Source: an uncultured Alphaproteobacteria bacterium (lineage in GTDB: Bacteria; Pseudomonadota; Alphaproteobacteria; Puniceispirillales; UBA1172). From it: 6,786 bases of DNA. The DNA is taken from positions 1 to 6,786 of the forward strand of contig CAJXME010000065.1 of the NCBI GenBank assembly GCA_913056245.1, in the 5' to 3' direction. The number at the start of each line of letters is the position of its first letter. Position 1 is the stretch's first letter. The notes below the pieces were generated by a model that was not told the DNA's origin, made no database searches, and saw only the letters and a program-made list of their open reading frames with translations. Positions 1 through 6,247 of this stretch are shown here, one piece after another. The translations under genes and the position numbers were made by a program.

Positions 1-302
1 GAATGGGCGCGTATGACACGCGCGGTGGTGAATTCCGCGCCCATTACGCGGGCTTCTTTGACCCCGGTTTTGGCATGGCTAAATTAGGGGCGGCGACCAC
101 ACGGGCGGTGCTTGAGGTGCGCTCCCATGATGTGCCGTTCCTAATCGAAGAAGGGCAAACGGTTTGCCGCTTGGTTTATGAGCCGCTGTCAGACGTGCCA
201 GAGGTGCTTTATGGCGCGTCAGGATCAGGCTCGAACTATCAAGCCCAAGGCCTGCAATTGGCCAAACATTTCTTGCCGCCGGAAAAGGAGACCGCATCAT
301 GA
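1..302 (+). CDS. dcd: dCTP deaminase, C-terminal part (5' end outside window)
   Basis: This is the last 99 or so codons of a 2'-deoxycytidine 5'-triphosphate deaminase, which converts dCTP to dUTP and ammonia in the cytosol and so supplies precursor for dTMP. The frame is open to the window edge, so the ATG at 3 is an internal Met and not a start. The core dCTP deaminase/dUTPase motif is visible as AHYAGFFDPGFG (about nt 39-74), followed by RAVLEVRSHDVPF. By comparison with E. coli Dcd, the Glu of VLEV (nt 114-116) should be the catalytic base. IEEGQTVCRLVYEPL matches the end of the fold. The form resembles the long (about 350-residue) alphaproteobacterial version with an extra N-terminal domain, but that half is not visible. 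The stop overlaps the argD start as ATGA, suggesting translational coupling. The family call is confident; the long-form assignment is inference. Confidence 0.88.
   Translation, partial: MGAYDTRGGEFRAHYAGFFDPGFGMAKLGAATTRAVLEVRSHDVPFLIEEGQTVCRLVYEPLSDVPEVLYGASGSGSNYQAQGLQLAKHFLPPEKETAS
286..290 (+). promoter_or_regulatory. Ribosome binding site of argD
   Basis: AGGAG lies inside the last codons of dcd, 8 bases before the ATG at 299. It supports that start and the ATGA overlap with dcd. Confidence 0.75.
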
Positions 303-1495
303 CCAACGCGGTGATGGGCAATTATGGCCGGATTGATCTGGCCTTTGATCATGGTGAGGGCAATTGGTTGGTGACCGCCGATGGCACGCGCTATCTTGAT
401 TGCGCGGCGGGCATTGCGGTGAACACTTTAGGCCATGGTCATCCGCATTTGGTGGCGGCGCTGAAAGCGCAGGCCGATAAACTTTGGCATGTGTCCAATC
501 TCTATCAAATCCCTGAACAAAAACGGCTGGCGGAACGGTTATGCGCGTTATCGGGACTCGACCAAGCGTTTTTCTGCAATTCAGGCGCTGAAGCGACAGA
601 AGGCGCGGTCAAGATGGCGCGGCGGGCGATGCATCATCGCGGCGAGACGTCCCGCCACACGATTTTATGTTCAGAAGGCGCTTTTCATGGCCGCACCATC
701 GCGATGTTGGCGGCGACCGATCGCCCCGCCTTTCGTGAAGGCTTTGGCCCTATGCCCGAAGGCTTTGACCATTTCCCCTTTGGCAATATGAATGCCCTGC
801 GCGACCGTTTGGTGGCCGATGCTGAAACCGGCCAGCCGGAAATCGCCGCGGTGATGATTGAATCGGTTCAAGGCGAAGGCGGCGCGAAACCTTTGCCCGA
901 ACGCTTCCTTGCTGAATTGCGAAGTTTAACCGAAGAATTCGGATGCCTCTTGATCGCCGATGAAGTTCAGATTGGCGTTGGCCGTTCTGGGCATCTGTTC
1001 TCCTATGAGGCAAGCGAGATCAAGCCTGATATCGTGGCCATGGCCAAAGGCTTGGCGGGCGGCTTTCCGATTGGCGCGGTGCTGACCACCGATGAAGTGG
1101 GCAAAGCCATGACGCCAGGCAGCCATGGCTCGACCTTTGGCGGCAATCCCTTGGCTATGGCGGCGGCCAATGCGGTGCTTGATGTCTTGCTCGAAGACGA
1201 TTTCATGCCTGACCTCCGCGCGCGGGCAAAGGTTCTTGCCGATGGGGTGGATGCCATCGCCGAAGATTGTGGGATGTTTTGTCGGCGCGGCAATGGGTTT
1301 TTGCAAGGTCTCGTTTTTCAGGCTGAATACACCGCCGGTGATGTGGTGGCCGCTTTACGGGAGCATCACGTCTTGACGGTTCCAGCCTCAGAGAATACGG
1401 TGCGCCTCCTGCCGCCCTTGACCTTAACCCGTGATGAAATTTCGCATCTTTTGGCGGTGCTCAAGAAAACCATGACCGCGATGAAAAAGGCTTAA
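299..1495 (+). CDS. argD: Acetylornithine aminotransferase
   Basis: A class III, PLP-dependent aminotransferase of 398 residues, the usual length for ArgD. It transfers an amino group from glutamate to N-acetylglutamate semialdehyde, giving N-acetylornithine in cytosolic arginine synthesis; many ArgD proteins also act on N-succinyl-diaminopimelate pathway intermediates. Visible motifs in order are the substrate and cofactor segment HVSNLYQIPEQ (64-74), the phosphate-binding NSGAEATEGAVKMAR (94-108), AFHGRT (128-133), ESVQGEGG (188-195), IADEVQIGVGRSG (219-231) with the Asp that pairs with the PLP ring nitrogen (D221), AMAKGLAGGFPIGA (247-260) with Schiff-base lysine K250, and GSHGSTFGGNPLA (274-286). 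All key residues are present. The start is fixed by a good Shine-Dalgarno site. It overlaps dcd by 4 bases and is followed by argF after 2 bases. Related class III enzymes (ornithine or GABA aminotransferase) are the alternatives, but the sequence and the argF neighbour favour ArgD. Confidence 0.95.
   Translation: MTNAVMGNYGRIDLAFDHGEGNWLVTADGTRYLDCAAGIAVNTLGHGHPHLVAALKAQADKLWHVSNLYQIPEQKRLAERLCALSGLDQAFFCNSGAEATEGAVKMARRAMHHRGETSRHTILCSEGAFHGRTIAMLAATDRPAFREGFGPMPEGFDHFPFGNMNALRDRLVADAETGQPEIAAVMIESVQGEGGAKPLPERFLAELRSLTEEFGCLLIADEVQIGVGRSGHLFSYEASEIKPDIVAMAKGLAGGFPIGAVLTTDEVGKAMTPGSHGSTFGGNPLAMAAANAVLDVLLEDDFMPDLRARAKVLADGVDAIAEDCGMFCRRGNGFLQGLVFQAEYTAGDVVAALREHHVLTVPASENTVRLLPPLTLTRDEISHLLAVLKKTMTAMKKA
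1486..1490 (+). promoter_or_regulatory. Ribosome binding site of argF
   Basis: AAAGG sits within the final argD codons, 7 bases before the ATG at 1498. It supports that start and a coupled argD-argF reading. Confidence 0.5.
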
Positions 1496-1497
1496 CC

Positions 1498-2415
1498 ATG
1501 ACCGTGGATTTTATTGATATCGCTGATTTTGATCAGGCGACGCTGACCGCTATACTCGACGACGCGGTGGCGATGAAATCTGGCACCAAACCTCATGGAG
1601 AACGCTTAGCCCATCAAACCGTGGCGATGATTTTTGAAAAACCGTCGACGCGCACAAGGGTGTCTTTCGAGGTTGGCATTCGGCAAATGGGCGCGGTGCC
1701 ATTGGTGCTGAAATCCGAAGAGATGCAATTGGGGCGCGGGGAGACCATCGCCGATACCGCTAAAGTGTTGTCAGGATATGTAGATGCGATCATGATCCGC
1801 ACCTCACGCCATGAGATCATCACCGAATTGGCCAGCCATGCCACCATTCCCGTGATCAATGGCCTGACGGATCGCAGTCATCCTTGTCAGGTGATGGCGG
1901 ATATCATGACCATGGCCGAAATCAAAGCCCCATCTTTGGATTTCAGCGCGATGAAAGTCGCGTGGTTTGGCGATGGCAATAACGTGGCTGCCAGTTGGAT
2001 TGAAGCCGCCGCGGTCTTTGGCTTTCAATTGGATTTAGCCGTGCCGCCAGCCCTTGGTCCTGATTCGAGTTTGGATCATTTGATGGCGCTGCCCAATATC
2101 ACCATGACGGCAAAACCCGAAGACGCCGCCATTGATGCAGATGTGTTGGTCACGGACACCTGGTCTTCCATGGGCATGCCCGGCGGCTATAGCAATAGCG
2201 GCGATCGCCAAGGCTTATTGCGCCCCTATCAAATTAATGAATCGCTGATGGCGAAAGCCAAAGCCGATGCTATTTTCATGCATTGCTTGCCGGTTTATCG
2301 CGGCCAAGAGGCCAGCGCGGGCGTGGTCGATGGCGCGCAATCGGTGATTTGGCAAGAAGCTGAAAACAGGCTTCATGTGCAGAAAGCCATTATGGCCTTC
2401 TGCTTGAAGCGTTAA
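1498..2415 (+). CDS. argF: Ornithine carbamoyltransferase
   Basis: A 305-residue transcarbamylase, standard length for anabolic OTCase. It condenses carbamoyl phosphate with ornithine to give citrulline in the cytosol, normally as a trimer. The carbamoyl-phosphate loop STRTR is at 50-54, within FEKPSTRTRVSFE. HPCQ at 128-131 binds carbamoyl phosphate, and GDGNNV (158-163) opens the ornithine domain. The OTCase ornithine loop SMG is at 224-226, inside TDTWSSMG. HCLP (262-265) carries the ornithine-handling cysteine C263. The SMG loop and HCLP together argue for ornithine rather than N-acetylornithine, N-succinylornithine or aspartate as substrate. The C-terminal AENRLHVQKAIMAFCL is typical. 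Only 2 bases separate it from argD, so the two arginine steps are made from one message. No ARG box can be seen at this junction; control would come from the upstream promoter. Confidence 0.96.
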   Translation: MTVDFIDIADFDQATLTAILDDAVAMKSGTKPHGERLAHQTVAMIFEKPSTRTRVSFEVGIRQMGAVPLVLKSEEMQLGRGETIADTAKVLSGYVDAIMIRTSRHEIITELASHATIPVINGLTDRSHPCQVMADIMTMAEIKAPSLDFSAMKVAWFGDGNNVAASWIEAAAVFGFQLDLAVPPALGPDSSLDHLMALPNITMTAKPEDAAIDADVLVTDTWSSMGMPGGYSNSGDRQGLLRPYQINESLMAKAKADAIFMHCLPVYRGQEASAGVVDGAQSVIWQEAENRLHVQKAIMAFCLKR

Positions 2416-2435
2416 ACCCTATTGTGATGTTGATC

Positions 2436-2440
2436 AAAGG
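2436..2440 (+). promoter_or_regulatory. Ribosome binding site of hslO
   Basis: AAAGG lies 9 bases before the ATG at 2450, in the 34-base argF-hslO gap. That gap shows no hairpin or convincing promoter, so read-through from argF is likely. Confidence 0.45.
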
Positions 2441-2449
2441 CGTCTTTCA

Positions 2450-3367
2450 ATGACCACACAGCCTTCTTCTGACTTATCTCAGCTTAGCGGCGTTCTGCCT
2501 TTCATGATGGATTCAACGGAGCGCAAAGCCCTCCTGCGCGGCCGCTTGGCAAGGGTTGATGCGGTGGCGACATCAATTTTAGCGCGCCATGACTATCCGC
2601 CGGCCGTGGCTGAATTATCGGCCGAATCCATCGCACTGGCGGCGTGCTTATCCAGCACCATGGATTTTGATGGCGTCTTCACCCTACAAGCCAAAGGGGA
2701 TCGAGACGTCGGCACGCTCTTTGCTGATGTTACCTCAGAGGGCGCGGTTCGAGCTTACGCGCAAATCGCCGATGATTTTGACGCCGCCACCCCATTGGGC
2801 GACCCCGCGCCATTGATGACGCTGATGGGCACCGGCTATCTGGCCTTCACCGTCGATCAAGGTGAAAACGGCCGCTATCAAGGGATCGTTCCCATTGAAG
2901 ACCCTGACCTCAACGCCGTCGCGATGCGGTATTTTTACAATTCCGAACAATTGGACACGGCCTTGCTCTTGGCGGCGCGCCCCGATGGTCAGGGCGGCTG
3001 GCAGGCGGCGTCTTTGATGCTGCAACGGATACCAGAGACCGGCGGCAATAATGTCACCAAACCGTTTTCCGATGAAGACGATGATCTTTGGCACACCGCC
3101 TGCACCTTAATGGCAACCTGCACCCGCGATGAATTGGTCGACGCGACCCTTTCTGGCGAAGATTTATTGCACCGTTTGTTCCATGAATTGGATGTTTCTA
3201 TTCTGCCCTTCCGCCCCATGGTCGATCAATGCCGATGTTCGCCGGAACGGGTGGAGCGGATGCTCGCCAGTTTGCCCGATGACGAAAAACGTGATCTCGC
3301 GGATGATGATCAAATCATCACGGTGTCTTGCGAATTCTGTAAAAAAGATCATAAGATTAAATTGTGA
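2450..3367 (+). CDS. hslO: Redox-regulated chaperone Hsp33
   Basis: Hsp33, 305 residues, close to the usual 290-330. This cytosolic holdase is off when reduced and zinc-bound. It is switched on when oxidants plus unfolding conditions form disulfides in its C-terminal zinc centre, after which it holds unfolding clients for DnaK. The N-terminal chaperone domain shows SIALAACLSSTMDFDGVFTL (about 60-79), a substrate-interaction and beta-sheet region, then LMGTGYLAFTVD (125-136) and the Y-Q-G-I-V-P strand (143-148). The redox switch is intact: CxC at C261/C263 within CRCSPERVERML and CxxC at C294/C297 within CEFC, with a 30-residue spacing as in E. coli. An acidic stretch (208-212) lies in the region leading to the linker. 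It follows argF by 34 bases; argD-argF-hslO is a recurring order in alphaproteobacteria as I recall it, so the place is normal even though its function is not arginine synthesis. Confidence 0.95.
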   Translation: MTTQPSSDLSQLSGVLPFMMDSTERKALLRGRLARVDAVATSILARHDYPPAVAELSAESIALAACLSSTMDFDGVFTLQAKGDRDVGTLFADVTSEGAVRAYAQIADDFDAATPLGDPAPLMTLMGTGYLAFTVDQGENGRYQGIVPIEDPDLNAVAMRYFYNSEQLDTALLLAARPDGQGGWQAASLMLQRIPETGGNNVTKPFSDEDDDLWHTACTLMATCTRDELVDATLSGEDLLHRLFHELDVSILPFRPMVDQCRCSPERVERMLASLPDDEKRDLADDDQIITVSCEFCKKDHKIKL

Positions 3368-3373
3368 ACTTTT

Positions 3374-3378
3374 GAGGG
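3374..3378 (+). promoter_or_regulatory. Ribosome binding site deciding the lipoprotein start
   Basis: GAGGG lies directly against an in-frame ATG at 3379, which is too close for use, but 9 bases before the in-frame ATG at 3388. This spacing favours 3388 as the true start, shortening the protein by three residues. Confidence 0.55.
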
Positions 3379-3387
3379 ATGATCGCC

Positions 3388-4014
3388 ATGACCACCGATA
3401 CACCGCAATACCCAACAATCAACCGCCGCCGCTTGATGATGCAACTCAGCGCAGGGCTTACATTGCCGCTGATCTTGGCCTCTTGCGCGGAAAAACCAGC
3501 GCCTCTGCCAGAAGTCACCAAACCCGGCGGCGCCCTCAAAATGGGGATCGCCGCCCTCGACATCATCAATGATTACACAACCCCGTCGGATGACATTTTT
3601 ATTGATGATATCTTCAATCCTTCCCCCGCCGCGCGGATGATGGCTTGGGCGGAACGCACCCTTCAGCCCTCGGATTCTCAAGGCAATGGCTTGATGACCA
3701 TCACCAACGCGTCGATGACCGAACGTGATATTCAGTCGGATCAAGACCTAAAGACGCTCTTCACCAATGAACAGCGTTTGTTGATTGAGGTGAAGATGAA
3801 CGCGATTTTCACCTTCAATCATCCTGAAAACAATCGCGCCGCCACCTTGACCGTATCCAGCGAAGCCATGTCATCGATTGCCGATAACACGTCACCCGCT
3901 CAAGCCGACGCCATTCGATTGCGCGTTGTGGACGAAGCCTTGGGGCAATTCGATCAAGAATTGCGCCGCCGATTGATGCAAATATCGGCATCAGGTTGGC
4001 CGCTTCGAGGCTAG
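3388..4014 (+). CDS. Putative lipoprotein of unknown function
   Basis: A 208-residue protein I cannot assign to a named family. From the ATG at 3388, the N-terminus has an arginine-rich n-region INRRRLMMQLS (11-21), a hydrophobic stretch (about 20-32) and the lipobox LASC with lipidation cysteine C33; the next residue is Ala, not Asp, which by the E. coli rule favours the outer membrane. Consecutive arginines before Leu resemble a twin-arginine signal, but Sec export is equally possible. The mature part (34-208) has no transmembrane segment. It contains a Pro-rich linker after the Cys, a segment with WAERTL (about 87-92), a beta-rich centre ending in RLLIEVKMNAIFTFN, and a basic amphipathic helix-like end (QFDQELRRRLMQ). 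I recall similar small lipoproteins after hslO in other alphaproteobacteria; this is memory, not a search. It follows hslO by 20 bases, so it is probably the last gene of the run. It ends one base from the convergent trkH stop. Confidence 0.8.
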   Translation: MTTDTPQYPTINRRRLMMQLSAGLTLPLILASCAEKPAPLPEVTKPGGALKMGIAALDIINDYTTPSDDIFIDDIFNPSPAARMMAWAERTLQPSDSQGNGLMTITNASMTERDIQSDQDLKTLFTNEQRLLIEVKMNAIFTFNHPENNRAATLTVSSEAMSSIADNTSPAQADAIRLRVVDEALGQFDQELRRRLMQISASGWPLRG

Positions 4015-4015
4015 G

Positions 4016-5464
4016 TTACCGGCGCCAAAATCCAGGGGCGAGCATCACCAAGACGGTGAATAATTCCAAGCGGCCGATGATCATCGCCGCACACAGCACC
4101 CATTTGGCCGCTCCGGATAACCCATCAAAATTGCCCGCGGGTCCAATGCTTTCACCAAGGCCCGGGCCAACATTGCTGATGGCGGTGGCCGCGCCCGATA
4201 AGGCCGTGACCAAATCTAGCCCTGTTAATCCCAGCAATGCCGCGACAATAACAAAGCAAAGCATATAGAGATAGAAAAAGCCCATCACCGCATCAATGAC
4301 GGTTTCAGGCACAGGTTTTTTATTGTAATAGGCGATCACCACCGCGTGAGGGCTTAACAATTTCGCCAATTGAATCCGGGCATTGGCGGCCAAGACTTGG
4401 AAGCGGAACATTTTAATCCCGCAAGTGGTCGAGCCTGCGCATCCGCCAATGAACATGCACATAAAGAGCAGGACAATCGCACTGCCGCCCCAAGCGTTGT
4501 AATCAGCCGTGCCATAACCCGTGCCGGTGATCATCGATACCGTATTGAACACCGCCAAACGAAGCGCCACCGTCAGGGACATGCCATTGGTGAAAATCAA
4601 TTGCCAGATGATCAAAATCGCAATGGCCACCAGCAAAGCAAAAAACCATCGGACTTGCGGGTCACGGGTCAGGCGAGACCAACCGCCTCGCGTCATCGCC
4701 AGATAATGGGCAAAAGGCAAACTGCCAACAATCATCCCCACCACGATCATCCATTCAACCACCGCGTTGTCAAAGGCGGCAATCGACGCGGTGCGGGTGG
4801 AAAACCCACCTGTCGCTAAGGTGGTCATGGCATGGGTCATGGCGTCGAAAAAAGGCATCCCTGCCGCATAAAGCATCATTGCCCAAATAAAGGTCAAGCC
4901 ACCATAAACAAGGGTAATGCCGCCCGCCAATTCCGCCGCTCTCGGCACAACTTTATCAGGCGTCTCATAGGATTCGGTTTTGAACAACTGCATCCCACCG
5001 ATGCTCAACATCGGCAAAACCGCCAGCGCCATCACGATAATCCCAATGCCGCCGAGCCATTGTAAAAGCGCGCGCCACACCAAAACCCCGGGGGACATAA
5101 TCTCAATCACCGGGATCACCGTTGATCCCGTGGTGGTGATGCCAGAGATCGATTCAAACACCGCGTTGGTCAGCCCCATGCCCGTATGGGCGAGCATGAA
5201 TGGCAAAGCCCCGAAGAGGCCAATTAAAATCCAAGCGCCATTGGTGAGCAAAAAGGCTTGCCGCAAGCCAAGGTTTTCATCCGCCCGCAAGCGCGTCGCC
5301 AGCAAGAGGCCAAAGCCAAAAAATAGCGTGATGGCGCTGGCGGCAAGGAAAGCGGTCCAATCAGGATGGCCTGAAGCGTAATCCACCACAGCCGGAATCA
5401 CCATCGTTGCGGCCAACATGGACAATAAAATGCCAAGAATATGAAAGACAGGGGCGAGCGGCAT
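4016..5464 (-). CDS. trkH: Trk-type potassium uptake protein TrkH
   Basis: Inner-membrane potassium-translocating subunit, 482 residues against 483 for E. coli TrkH. It imports K+ and normally works with the cytosolic NAD/ATP-binding regulator TrkA, which is not in this window. The four-fold M1-P-M2 layout is complete. Pore loop 1 has ITTTGS (109-114), loop 2 has TLATGGFST (215-223), loop 3 has ITGTGYGT (312-319) and loop 4 has ISNVGPGLG (429-437), each with its filter glycine. Extra N-terminal membrane segments lie near 1-28, 37-57 and 71-92. The gate-forming loop in the third repeat appears as GGCAGSTTCGIKMFR (340-354), with lysine K351. The short C-terminus stops just after the last helix (APGFWRR). 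The related KtrB is usually shorter and TrkG is nearly identical in layout; TrkH fits best. It has its own strong-looking promoter and lies downstream of folE on the same strand. Confidence 0.94.
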   Translation of the reverse strand: MPLAPVFHILGILLSMLAATMVIPAVVDYASGHPDWTAFLAASAITLFFGFGLLLATRLRADENLGLRQAFLLTNGAWILIGLFGALPFMLAHTGMGLTNAVFESISGITTTGSTVIPVIEIMSPGVLVWRALLQWLGGIGIIVMALAVLPMLSIGGMQLFKTESYETPDKVVPRAAELAGGITLVYGGLTFIWAMMLYAAGMPFFDAMTHAMTTLATGGFSTRTASIAAFDNAVVEWMIVVGMIVGSLPFAHYLAMTRGGWSRLTRDPQVRWFFALLVAIAILIIWQLIFTNGMSLTVALRLAVFNTVSMITGTGYGTADYNAWGGSAIVLLFMCMFIGGCAGSTTCGIKMFRFQVLAANARIQLAKLLSPHAVVIAYYNKKPVPETVIDAVMGFFYLYMLCFVIVAALLGLTGLDLVTALSGAATAISNVGPGLGESIGPAGNFDGLSGAAKWVLCAAMIIGRLELFTVLVMLAPGFWRR

Positions 5465-5471
5465 TGCCGAT

Positions 5472-5475
5472 TCCC
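5472..5475 (-). promoter_or_regulatory. Weak ribosome binding site of trkH
   Basis: On the minus strand GGGA lies 7 bases before the trkH ATG. It is a partial Shine-Dalgarno match that agrees with the chosen start. Confidence 0.4.
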
Positions 5476-5497
5476 AAACCGGTTTAAGACGTCTTAA
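5476..5497. promoter_or_regulatory. Two adjacent perfect palindromes, candidate operator
   Basis: AAACCGGTTT (5476-5485) and TTAAGACGTCTTAA (5484-5497) are each perfectly self-complementary and share two bases. Their centres are exactly 10 bp apart, about one helical turn. The 14-bp palindrome touches the last base of the trkH -10 hexamer and covers the predicted start point near 5490; the 10-bp palindrome lies in the untranslated leader. This is where a repressor dimer would block initiation. I do not recognise either sequence as the site of a known regulator, so the operator role is inference. Confidence 0.45.
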
Positions 5498-5526
5498 TTA
5501 TACGGCAAAAGAGCAGGTTTTGTCTA
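5497..5526 (-). promoter_or_regulatory. Sigma-70 type promoter of trkH
   Basis: On the minus strand the -35 TAGACA (5526-5521, five of six matches to TTGACA) is separated by 18 bases from a perfect -10 TATAAT (5502-5497). The predicted start is near 5490, giving a leader of about 26 bases before the trkH ATG. The -35 begins four bases after the folE stop. trkH can therefore be transcribed independently of folE. Confidence 0.65.
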
Positions 5527-5529
5527 GAT

Positions 5530-6162
5530 TCAGGCGTCTTTGGCCTGCATCAGAAAACGAGTCTGCAAATTCGTATCATCGGCAAAAACACCGGTGAAGC
5601 GTGTCGTCACCATGCTAACATCGGGTTTCCGCACGCCGCGGGTGGTCATGCATTGATGCTGAGCATCGACAATCAAGGCCACCCCTTTCGGCTCGAGGAT
5701 CGTTTGAATCGTATCGGCAATCTGCGCCGTCATGGTTTCTTGGGTTTGCAGACGCTTGGCAAAAATATTAATCACGCGCGCCAATTTAGAAATGCCCACC
5801 ACTTTACGATCTGGGAAATAAGCGATGCTGGCGCTGCCGATAATCGGCACCATGTGATGCTCGCAATAGGATTCAACGCGAATATTTTTCAGCAAGACCA
5901 TATCGTCATAGCCATCGACTTCTTCAAAAGTCCGCGCCAACATAGCAGCGGCGTCTTCTTGATAGCCCTTGAAAAACTCTTCATAAGAACGCGCCACCCG
6001 TGCCGGCGTATCCATCAGCCCCTCGCGTTCAGGGTTATCGCCCGCCCATTCAATCAGCGTCCGCACAGCCGCTTCGGCTTGCTCACGGGAAGGGCGGCTT
6101 TTCGCTGGGGTCACCGCGTCTTCAACGGTATTGCTGATTTTGTTCTGATCGTTAGGCGTCAT
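5530..6162 (-). CDS. folE: GTP cyclohydrolase I (type IA)
   Basis: A 210-residue FolE1, slightly shorter than the 222 of E. coli. It converts GTP to 7,8-dihydroneopterin triphosphate, the first step to folate and other pterins, in a cytosolic toroidal multimer. The zinc ligands are present: C100 and H103 in SYCEHHMVPIIG and C171 in QHQCMTTRGV, with H102 as the adjacent active-site histidine. Other family marks are NPEREGLMDTPARVARSYEEF (43-63, GTP cyclohydrolase helix), VGISKLARVINIFAKRLQTQE (122-142) and the C-terminal TRFTGVF. Residues 1-25 form a polar, probably flexible extension that varies between homologues. The start is supported by GGAG 7 bases upstream. It lies 85 bases after the ABC ATPase gene and 65 before trkH, all on one strand. 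A zinc-independent FolE2 has a different sequence and is excluded. Confidence 0.96.
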   Translation of the reverse strand: MTPNDQNKISNTVEDAVTPAKSRPSREQAEAAVRTLIEWAGDNPEREGLMDTPARVARSYEEFFKGYQEDAAAMLARTFEEVDGYDDMVLLKNIRVESYCEHHMVPIIGSASIAYFPDRKVVGISKLARVINIFAKRLQTQETMTAQIADTIQTILEPKGVALIVDAQHQCMTTRGVRKPDVSMVTTRFTGVFADDTNLQTRFLMQAKDA

Positions 6163-6169
6163 TATTATG

Positions 6170-6173
6170 CTCC
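6170..6173 (-). promoter_or_regulatory. Ribosome binding site of folE
   Basis: GGAG on the minus strand lies 7 bases before the folE ATG. A short inverted repeat (GACC, 5-base loop, GGTC; 6175-6187) sits just upstream, but its 4-bp stem is too weak to call a regulatory hairpin. Confidence 0.6.
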
Positions 6174-6211
6174 GGACCGTTATGGTCGATGGGTATTCTT
6201 AAAATAGTCAA

Positions 6212-6227
6212 TGCACCATATGGCGCA
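6212..6227. promoter_or_regulatory. Imperfect palindrome upstream of folE
   Basis: On the minus strand TGCGCCATATGGTGCA is a 16-bp inverted repeat with one mismatched pair; in RNA that pair would be a G-U wobble. It lies between the ABC ATPase stop and folE. A weak minus-strand promoter candidate overlaps it (TTGATT, 18 bases, TATGGT), and a TTGACT hexamer lies right after it without a good -10. It could be an operator or a feeble hairpin with no clear U-tract. Both readings are inference. Confidence 0.3.
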
Positions 6228-6247
6228 GTTGCCCGTGAAATCAACTA

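Noticed and set aside
3..5. ATG at 3 as the start of the first gene
   Set aside because: The frame is open to the window edge and the visible protein begins in the middle of the dCTP deaminase fold, so this Met is internal.
926..1306. 126-codon minus-strand frame inside argD
   Set aside because: It lies opposite the conserved PLP-lysine region of argD and reads as low-quality shadow sequence.
3379..3381. ATG at 3379 as the lipoprotein start
   Set aside because: The only Shine-Dalgarno-like GAGGG touches it with no spacing; the in-frame ATG at 3388 has 9 bases of spacing.
3349..3744. 131-codon minus-strand frame across the hslO-lipoprotein junction
   Set aside because: It is antisense to two better-supported genes, with no ribosome site or recognised motif.
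3990..4040. Possible bidirectional terminator at the convergent junction
   Set aside because: Only short GC-rich inverted fragments are present, with no stable stem followed by a T-run on either strand.
4074..4087. GATGATCATC palindrome near the trkH 3' end
   Set aside because: It is short, lies in coding sequence and is readily explained by the trkH codons for Ile-Ile-Gly-type residues.
4370..4819. 149-codon plus-strand frame inside trkH
   Set aside because: It is antisense to a complete trkH, with a composition (rich in His, Arg, Asn and Gln) typical of a shadow frame, and no homology I recognise.
5653..6207. 184-codon plus-strand frame over folE
   Set aside because: It is antisense to folE, whose zinc ligands and active-site motifs are complete; the frame's length comes from codon bias.
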